NCBI GenBank assembly: GCA_945877965.1
Contig: CAMCTH010000211.1
Coordinates: 1 to 7,638, forward strand
Direction: 5' to 3'
DNA from: Planctomicrobium piriforme
GTDB lineage: Bacteria > Planctomycetota > Planctomycetia > Pirellulales > PNKZ01
Length of the DNA: 7,638 nucleotides
The translations under genes and the position numbers were made by a program. This document shows, piece after piece, positions 1 to 4,519 of this stretch. The notes beneath the pieces are model-generated. The model saw only the letters and a list, made by a program, of their open reading frames with translations. It was not told where the DNA came from and searched no databases. Within the stretch, counting starts at the first letter, position 1. Every line of letters starts with the position of its first letter.

Positions 1-70
1 CGTCGGTCTGTATTGGCACTTCGTCGACTTGGTGTGGATATTCCTCTTCCCGATCTTGTACTTGTTCTGA
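1..70 (+). CDS. coxC: Cytochrome c oxidase subunit III, C-terminal end (partial)
   Basis: The gene enters from the left edge; only about 22 codons are visible, read in the frame starting at base 2 and ending at TGA 68-70. The peptide contains YWHFVDLVWIFLFP, the hallmark of the last transmembrane helix of heme-copper oxidase subunit III, where the HFVD segment and the aromatic run are highly conserved. Subunit III is an integral membrane subunit that stabilises the catalytic core of cytochrome c oxidase. The next gene encodes subunit IV, which agrees with the usual cox order. The truncation is due to the window edge. A quinol-oxidase-type subunit III (CyoC) shares this tail, but the SCO gene downstream favours a cytochrome c oxidase. 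Confidence 0.88.
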   Translation, partial: VGLYWHFVDLVWIFLFPILYLF

Positions 71-145
71 TTGCAGAGATCCCCGGGGCAACCGTCCCGC
101 CGCTTGGCACGAACCGCGACTTATCTCGTTTAAGAAGACAACCTC

Positions 146-667
146 ATGACCGATCACGGACATTCACACGACTCGCACGGTCACGGCACGCCCGAGCATG
201 AGTCTTCGCAACACGGCGGTCACGACGACATGAGCCATCACGTCCGTCAGTACATCAAGGTGTTCGTCGCCTTGTGCGTGCTGACGACGTTGTCGTTCTT
301 CACGTATTCCGACTTCTTTCAAAACACATTCCCGCCCGCCGTCGGCTGGGCGTTCATGATGTGCGTCTCGTGCAGCAAGGCGCTGCTAGTCATGATGTTC
401 TTCATGCACTTGAAGGACGAAGCCGACTGGAAGTACGTCCTCACCATCCCGGCGTCGATCATGTCGGTCTTCCTAGCGCTGGCTTTGGTCCCCGACATCG
501 GCATGCGAATCGAAGGCGGCTACGGTTACGGCTACTCGGAATCGCGATTCGCCAACATCGCCACCCCGGCGACGCAAAAGGCGTTGGAAGAAGCCAGCTT
601 GCCCGACGGCACGCACGGCGCAGCGCATGGAAGCGAGAAGGGGCCCGCCGCCGGCGGCTCGCACTAG
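146..667 (+). CDS. Cytochrome c oxidase subunit IV (prokaryotic COX4/CoxD type), His-rich N-terminus
   Basis: This 173-residue protein has three predicted membrane helices (about residues 37-54, 66-89 and 97-116). Helix 2 carries the family pattern around K78 and ends in MMFFMHLK (H88), typical of the prokaryotic cytochrome c oxidase subunit IV family (PF03626). This is a small accessory subunit of aa3/caa3 or bo-type oxidases, thought to help assembly or stability. The core is of normal size, but there is a hydrophilic N-terminal extension with ten histidines in the first 32 residues (H4, 6, 8, 11, 13, 18, 23, 26, 31, 32) and a Gly/His-rich C-terminal tail after residue 120. The start follows a purine-rich AAGAAG about 7 bases upstream and lies 75 bases after subunit III. 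The ABC ATPase gene begins 26 bases downstream, so co-transcription is likely. Family assignment is firm; metal binding by the His-rich ends is inference. Confidence 0.88.
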   Translation: MTDHGHSHDSHGHGTPEHESSQHGGHDDMSHHVRQYIKVFVALCVLTTLSFFTYSDFFQNTFPPAVGWAFMMCVSCSKALLVMMFFMHLKDEADWKYVLTIPASIMSVFLALALVPDIGMRIEGGYGYGYSESRFANIATPATQKALEEASLPDGTHGAAHGSEKGPAAGGSH

Positions 668-693
668 TTCTCCCTTTCGTTCGCACGCGCATC

Positions 694-1689
694 ATGAGTT
701 CGCCCGCCGTCGACATCCGCCGCGTCACGCATCGCTACGGCTCGCGGACGGCGCTCGACGATGTTTCGTTCACCGTGGCCGAAGGCGAAATCTTCGGCCT
801 GCTCGGTCCCAACGGCGGCGGCAAGACCACGCTGTTTCGCCTGCTGTCGACGCTGATCCCGCTGCAGCCGGATGCATTGCGACCGAGCGAGATCGAAGTC
901 CTCGGCCTGAGCGTCGCCCGGCAAACGCACGAAGTTCGCCGACAAATCGGCGTCGTTTTCCAAGCGCCGAGCCTCGATAAGAAATTAACCGTCGCCGAGA
1001 ACCTTCGGCATCAAGGCCGGCTCTACGGTCTGACCGGCGCGACGTTGCAAACACGCGCCGACGAAATGCTCGAACGCCTGAGCCTGAGCGACCGGCGCGA
1101 TGAGCGGTGCGAAACGCTCTCGGGCGGACTGCGTCGCCGCGTCGAGTTGGCCAAGGGACTGCTGCACAATCCGCGGGTGCTGATCCTCGACGAGCCGAGC
1201 ACGGGGCTCGATCCCGGCGCGCGTGCCGATCTGTGGGACTACCTCCGCACGATTCGTCGCGAGCAAGGAGTGACGATCGTCCTAACGACGCACTTGCTCG
1301 AAGAGGCCGATAAGGCCGACCGACTCGCGATTCTCGATCAGGGAAAACTCGTGGCGTTAGATACTCCGGACCGACTGCGGGCCGAGGTCGGCGGCGATAC
1401 GCTGACGATCGAAGCCGACGATGTCGACGGACTCGCCGAGCGAATCCGCAATCGCTTCGGCGGCGACGTGCAAACGCTCGACGGTCGCGTTCGTTTGGAA
1501 CGGCCCGACGGTCACCGCCTCGTCGCTCAACTGGTCGAAGCGTTCCCCGGCGAAGTTCGCTCGGTGATGCTCGGCAAGCCGACGCTCGAAGATGTGTTCA
1601 TCGCCCGGACCGGCCGACGATTCGTTTCCGCCGAAGAGCGCGAGGCCGTCCCGATGCGCGGCGCCGCCGTCGTGGGAGGTCGCCGATGA
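694..1689 (+). CDS. ABC-2 type transporter ATP-binding protein (DrrA/NatA-like)
   Basis: This 331-residue cytoplasmic ATPase should energise the permease encoded next. Motifs in order: Walker A GPNGGGKTT (residues 38-46, with Gly instead of the common Ala at 42), Q-loop Q90, signature LSGGL (142-146) followed by RRRVELAKGL, Walker B VLILDE (162-167), D-loop STGLD (169-173) and H-loop H200. The C-terminal part beyond about residue 225 ends in TLEDVF (297-302), as in the daunorubicin-exporter DrrA group, whose C-terminal domain is thought to contact the permease. The frame is open back to base 274, but that stretch lies inside the subunit IV gene. ATG 694, 20 codons before the first conserved beta strand, is the natural start, although no clear Shine-Dalgarno sequence precedes it. 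The stop overlaps the permease start (ATGA). The family is certain; the substrate is unknown. Confidence 0.92.
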   Translation: MSSPAVDIRRVTHRYGSRTALDDVSFTVAEGEIFGLLGPNGGGKTTLFRLLSTLIPLQPDALRPSEIEVLGLSVARQTHEVRRQIGVVFQAPSLDKKLTVAENLRHQGRLYGLTGATLQTRADEMLERLSLSDRRDERCETLSGGLRRRVELAKGLLHNPRVLILDEPSTGLDPGARADLWDYLRTIRREQGVTIVLTTHLLEEADKADRLAILDQGKLVALDTPDRLRAEVGGDTLTIEADDVDGLAERIRNRFGGDVQTLDGRVRLERPDGHRLVAQLVEAFPGEVRSVMLGKPTLEDVFIARTGRRFVSAEEREAVPMRGAAVVGGRR

Positions 1690-2531
1690 GCATCATCGCT
1701 CCCGCCGCTAAGTCGTCGCCCGTCGCTACGGCGCAAGATCGTCCGTGGGCCGTCGTCGGGACGTTGGCGCAGCGCGAACTCGTGCGGTTTTTTCGGCAGC
1801 GGAACCGCGTCGTCGGCGCGATCGGCCAGCCGATCATCCTCTGGTTTCTGTTCGGCGCGGGACTCGGACCGTCGTTTCGGTTGCCCGGTGCCGGAAGCGA
1901 CGGCATCAGCTATCGCGAGTTCTTCTTCCCCGGAACGATGGCGTTGATTCTGCTGTTCACCGCCATCTTCACCACGATCTCGATCATCGAAGATCGCCGC
2001 GAGGGGTTCTTGCAGTCGGTCCTCGTCGCCCCGATTTCGCGCTGGAGTTTGGTGCTGGGCAAGTTGCTCGGCGGTTCGTTGATCGCGCTCATCCAAGCGA
2101 TGGTCTTCTTCGCGCTCGGAGCGACGCTCGATCTGACTTACTCGCCGCTGATGATCGCGGGCGTGATCTCGTTCGCGTTTCTGTCCGCCTTCGCCCTGAC
2201 GGCGCTCGGCTTTTTGATCGCCTGGCGGATGGATTCGACGCAAGGCTTTCATGCCGTGATGAGCGTCTTTCTGCTGCCGATGTGGCTGCTGTCGGGCTCG
2301 TTCTTTCCAGCGGAGGGGACGCTGCGATATGTAATGTGGATCAACCCGATGACGTACATGACGGCCGGCCTGCGGCATCTGACGTACCTCGGCAGCGATC
2401 GGGCCGCGTTGCTGCCGCCGCACTTGCCGAGCCTGACGACTTGCTGGATCGTCACGTTCTTGTTCGCCGTTTTGTTGTTCGCCGCCGACTGCCGGATGGC
2501 CGCTCGCCGCACGACCGGAGATTTGTTATGA
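1686..2531 (+). CDS. ABC-2 type transporter permease (DrrB-like)
   Basis: This 281-residue inner-membrane protein is the partner of the preceding ATPase. It has about six hydrophobic segments, near residues 43-60, 82-101, 122-146, 153-178, 190-208 and 250-268. Between segments 2 and 3 lies the cytoplasmic loop EDRREGFLQSVLVAPISR (102-119), the conserved coupling region of ABC-2 exporters of the DrrB/NodJ type (PF01061). A segment around residues 204-208 (SGSFFP) followed by the NPMTY motif near residue 220 is also typical of these permeases. The start codon overlaps the ATPase stop by four bases (ATGA), and the stop overlaps the SCO start in the same way, so the three proteins are probably made in a coupled fashion. 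Most relatives export drugs, lipids or polysaccharides. Its place in an oxidase operon suggests a role in oxidase maturation or copper/heme handling, which is not proven by sequence. Confidence 0.9.
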   Translation: MSIIAPAAKSSPVATAQDRPWAVVGTLAQRELVRFFRQRNRVVGAIGQPIILWFLFGAGLGPSFRLPGAGSDGISYREFFFPGTMALILLFTAIFTTISIIEDRREGFLQSVLVAPISRWSLVLGKLLGGSLIALIQAMVFFALGATLDLTYSPLMIAGVISFAFLSAFALTALGFLIAWRMDSTQGFHAVMSVFLLPMWLLSGSFFPAEGTLRYVMWINPMTYMTAGLRHLTYLGSDRAALLPPHLPSLTTCWIVTFLFAVLLFAADCRMAARRTTGDLL

Positions 2532-3160
2532 GCTTGGGAACGAAATTCTTTTTGTCGGCGTTGCTGCTCGCCGTCGGCGCCTACGCCGGATTCACCGGCT
2601 TTCGGATTTGGCAGAAAGCCAACACCGAAGTCTTCGATCCGAAGCGCTCGTTGAACATGACGCCCGAACGACCACTGGCCGATTTTCAATTCACCGAGCG
2701 GAGCGGCAAGAACGTTCGCTTGACCGATCTCGCGGGCAAGATCGTCGTCGTTAACTTCTTCTTCGCGACCTGCCCTGGCTCCTGCCGCCAGTTCACCAGC
2801 ACGATCGCCGGCCTGCAGGAAGATTTCAAGAACGACGCCGACGTGCGGTTCGTGAGCGTCACGGTCGACCCGGCCAAGGACACGCCCGAGAGTTTGAAGA
2901 AATACGCCGCCGACTACGGGGCCGACGCCGATCGCTGGTGGTTCGTCACCGCACCGTTGGCGGAGACGCAAGAGTTGGGCCGCTCGCTGAAAGTGACCGT
3001 GCTCGGCATGAATCACACCGACGAGATGATTCTGATCGATCGCAACGGCGTCATCCGCGGGACTTACGATCACAAAGACCCGCAGAAGTTGGCGAAGTTC
3101 AAAACGGATTTGCGTTCGCTGTTGAAGGAACAACCCTCAACGAATCGCGACGCGGAGTAG
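2528..3160 (+). CDS. sco1: SCO1/SenC family copper chaperone for cytochrome c oxidase
   Basis: This 210-residue protein has an N-terminal membrane anchor (about residues 7-25) and a thioredoxin-like domain outside the cytoplasmic membrane. The copper ligands of the SCO family are present: the CxxxC pair C82-P-G-S-C86 after the strand VVVNFFFAT, and H163 in GMNHTDEM before the strand ILIDRNG. VSVTVDPAKDTPESL (109-123) is another family block. SCO proteins deliver copper to, or reduce, the CuA site of oxidase subunit II. Family members usually have CPxxCP; here the residue after the second Cys is Arg (R87), a minor variation. ATG 2528 overlaps the permease stop by four bases. The same frame stays open far upstream, but that part lies inside the permease gene. 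The anchor right after this ATG confirms the start. Confidence 0.93.
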   Translation: MSLGTKFFLSALLLAVGAYAGFTGFRIWQKANTEVFDPKRSLNMTPERPLADFQFTERSGKNVRLTDLAGKIVVVNFFFATCPGSCRQFTSTIAGLQEDFKNDADVRFVSVTVDPAKDTPESLKKYAADYGADADRWWFVTAPLAETQELGRSLKVTVLGMNHTDEMILIDRNGVIRGTYDHKDPQKLAKFKTDLRSLLKEQPSTNRDAE

Positions 3161-3167
3161 CCCTCTC

Positions 3168-3197
3168 GATCGTTGCGGGCCTTTGCCCGCGGCGATT
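3168..3197 (+). other. Stem-loop between SCO and DUF420 genes
   Basis: Bases 3168-3180 pair with 3185-3197 around a CTTT loop: 13 consecutive pairs, three of them G-U wobbles, with a perfect GCGGGC/GCCCGC core next to the loop. It begins 7 bases after the SCO stop and ends 20 bases before the DUF420 ATG. Only three T residues occur at its 3' side and none suitable on the opposite strand, so it does not look like a classical Rho-independent terminator. A role in attenuation, RNA processing or protection of the upstream message is possible. The pairing is directly visible; the function is inferred. Confidence 0.55.
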
Positions 3198-3217
3198 TGC
3201 TCAACTTACACACCATC

Positions 3218-3643
3218 ATGAATTATCGCGATCTGCCGACGCTCAACGCCGCTCTCAACGCACTCGCCACGGTGCTGTTGATCGTCGGCTATGCGCTGAT
3301 CAAACAACGCCGCGAAACGGCGCATAAGCGGACGATGCTGGCCGCGTTCGGCGTCAGCGTTGTGTTCTTGGTGAGCTATCTGACTTACCATTACACGGCA
3401 GGACATGTGAAGTTCGCCGGCCCGGACTACGTCCGCATCCCGTATTACGCCCTTCTCATCTCGCATGTGCTGCTGGCGGCGGCGGTGCCGGTACTTGCGA
3501 TCGGTACGATCTACCACGGTTTACGCGATCAGCGAGCCAAACATCGGGCCTGGGCCCGTTGGACGTTTCCGATTTGGCTCTACGTATCCATTACGGGCGT
3601 CGTGATTTACGCGTTGCTCTATCATGTCTACCCGTCGCGATAA
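3218..3643 (+). CDS. DUF420 family membrane protein (CtaM/YozB-like oxidase assembly factor)
   Basis: This 141-residue protein has four predicted membrane helices (about residues 9-28, 40-59, 76-98 and 115-136). Conserved-looking histidines sit at H36 (HKRTM), H58 (TYHY), H83 (LLISHVLLA) and H109 (KHRAWARWTFPIWLYVS), the pattern of DUF420 proteins (PF04238). Gram-positive members of this family (CtaM, YozB) are needed for maturation of heme-A-type oxidases, and the gene is a common neighbour of SCO and cox genes. ATG 3218 is chosen because the helix-bearing family sequence starts there. A TTG at 3173 would add 15 residues but lies inside the stem-loop. No clear Shine-Dalgarno sequence is visible before either start. 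The molecular role in oxidase assembly is inferred from the family and from the position in the operon. Confidence 0.85.
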   Translation: MNYRDLPTLNAALNALATVLLIVGYALIKQRRETAHKRTMLAAFGVSVVFLVSYLTYHYTAGHVKFAGPDYVRIPYYALLISHVLLAAAVPVLAIGTIYHGLRDQRAKHRAWARWTFPIWLYVSITGVVIYALLYHVYPSR

Positions 3644-3670
3644 CCGATGCCTACAATACGGAAAGTCCCA

Positions 3671-3678
3671 AGAAGAGG
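3671..3678 (+). promoter_or_regulatory. Ribosome binding site AGAAGAGG
   Basis: A purine-rich AGAAGAGG ends 7 bases before ATG 3686. It decides the start of the small CPGC protein in favour of 3686 over the in-frame ATG at 3647, because the stretch 3647-3685 contains this site and would put charged residues ahead of the signal peptide. Confidence 0.6.
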
Positions 3679-3685
3679 TTTCGCC

Positions 3686-3946
3686 ATGATTCGTAGCTTT
3701 GCCAAATCTGGGTTGCTCGCCGCCGCGCTGCTTAGCGGGGTTGGCTTAGCGTCCGCGCCGACGACGGCCGTGGCTTGTCCGGGCTGCAAAGAGGCCACTT
3801 CGGAACAGGGTGCCAATCTGGCTCGCGGCTACTCCTACAGCATCCTCTTCATGATGCCGTTGCCGTTCATCATCCTCGGCTCGTTCGGCGGCTACGTGTA
3901 CTACACGGTCCGCAATCGCGACGCCGAATCGAAGTCGCAGCAGTAG
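3686..3946 (+). CDS. Small secreted-side membrane protein with CPGC motif (unknown family)
   Basis: This 86-residue protein is not assigned to a named family. It begins with a typical signal peptide (K7, hydrophobic residues 9-24, AVA at 28-30), immediately followed by C31-P-G-C34, a short polar stretch, a single transmembrane helix (about 50-73, rich in F, M and P) and a short charged tail ending in SKSQQ. If cleavage occurs after A30, Cys31 becomes the mature N-terminus and the CxxC pair sits on the outer face of the membrane. A lipoprotein is less likely because position -3 is Ala, not Leu. The gene follows the DUF420 gene by 42 bases and appears to be the last gene of the oxidase operon. 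A redox or metal-binding role in oxidase assembly is inferred from CPGC plus context only. Confidence 0.7.
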   Translation: MIRSFAKSGLLAAALLSGVGLASAPTTAVACPGCKEATSEQGANLARGYSYSILFMMPLPFIILGSFGGYVYYTVRNRDAESKSQQ

Positions 3947-3984
3947 TCGCTCGACGCACGCCGCGCGAATCGACGAGAGCCGTT

Positions 3985-4419
3985 CTACGAGTCGTTCGCG
4001 TCGGCGTCCCAGAATTGATCCATGCTCAGCCACAGGCTGCGCGCGTAGCGAAAGAACGCCAGCGGGAAGAGGACGCAGAACGCGAGCGTGCCCCACAGCA
4101 ACGGTTGATCTCGGCCGTGCCCCGTCGCGACGGCCGTCACATAGACGATCGTGACAAAGGTCGCCGTTAGGCCATAGTTGATATAGATCGAGCCAAGGTA
4201 GAAGCCCGGCTCGCGGCGAAGATCCAGCCCGCACTCGCTGCACTTGTCGTGCATCGTGAACCAGCCGGCGAACAGTCGCCCCCGACCGCAGCGCGGACAG
4301 CGTAGTCGCAAGGCACGGACGATTCGGCCGACGAAACCCAAGGGGGGCGGGGAGATCATGATCTGGGTTCTGTTTCCGAGCGGTGCGAAAAGCAAATTCG
4401 GATCATTAGTCTCCCCCAT
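3985..4419 (-). CDS. DUF983 family zinc-ribbon membrane protein
   Basis: This 144-residue protein has four cysteines in two knuckles, C41-P-R-C44-G and C60-S-E-C63-G, forming a probable zinc ribbon. The block EPGFYLGSIYINYG (70-83) and two membrane helices (about 84-101 and 107-126) follow. This is the layout of DUF983 proteins (PF06170), whose function is unknown but which often lie beside cytochrome oxidase genes, for example near subunit III in alphaproteobacteria. The gene is convergent with the oxidase operon, with only 38 bases between the two stops, and no clear terminator is seen there. Start choice: ATG 4419 is preceded by AGG five bases upstream; a second ATG at 4359 (M21) would remove 20 residues not typical of the family and cannot be excluded. 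Confidence 0.82.
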   Translation of the reverse strand: MGETNDPNLLFAPLGNRTQIMISPPPLGFVGRIVRALRLRCPRCGRGRLFAGWFTMHDKCSECGLDLRREPGFYLGSIYINYGLTATFVTIVYVTAVATGHGRDQPLLWGTLAFCVLFPLAFFRYARSLWLSMDQFWDADANDS

Positions 4420-4447
4420 TCATACCTAAGTTTCGGGGGGTTACAAT
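4419..4447 (+). promoter_or_regulatory. Candidate promoter for the TPR protein gene
   Basis: TTCATA (4419-4424) and TACAAT (4442-4447) are separated by 17 bases and resemble -35 and -10 boxes of the housekeeping sigma factor (four of six and five of six matches). They lie about 70 bases before ATG 4520, in the divergent gap. The -35 box overlaps the start of the minus-strand DUF983 gene. In a genome with this much GC the AT-rich hexamer stands out, but promoter rules in planctomycete-like bacteria are poorly known. Confidence 0.35.
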
Positions 4448-4511
4448 CGCCCCAGCGGGTGCGGGCCTCGAAAAGTCTCGCCGGCTCGCGTTCTCTTTTC
4501 TCTAGCAGGTT

Positions 4512-4516
4512 GGAAG
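4512..4516 (+). promoter_or_regulatory. Ribosome binding site GGAAG
   Basis: GGAAG ends 3 bases before ATG 4520, slightly close but acceptable. It supports this start, which is also the only one that gives a complete signal peptide. Confidence 0.45.
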
Positions 4517-4519
4517 TTC

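Noticed and set aside
274..693. Upstream extension of the ABC ATPase frame by 140 codons
   Set aside because: It runs through the subunit IV gene in another frame and its translation is Arg/His-rich with no domain; the ABC domain begins right after ATG 694.
1527..2423. Long minus-strand open frame, 298 codons
   Set aside because: It is antisense to the ATPase and permease genes. Its composition (Arg, Gln, Glu, Asp rich with no hydrophobic core) is that of a high-GC shadow frame.
1745..2527. Upstream extension of the SCO frame by 261 codons
   Set aside because: It overlaps the permease gene entirely and is Arg-rich nonsense; the membrane anchor of SCO begins at ATG 2528.
2249..3133. Long minus-strand open frame, 294 codons
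   Set aside because: It is antisense to the permease and SCO genes, with no recognisable domain; the plus-strand genes here are unambiguous.
3652..3657. TACAAT as an internal -10 box before the CPGC protein gene
   Set aside because: No acceptable -35 hexamer lies 16-18 bases upstream, and the gene is close behind the DUF420 gene in an apparent operon.
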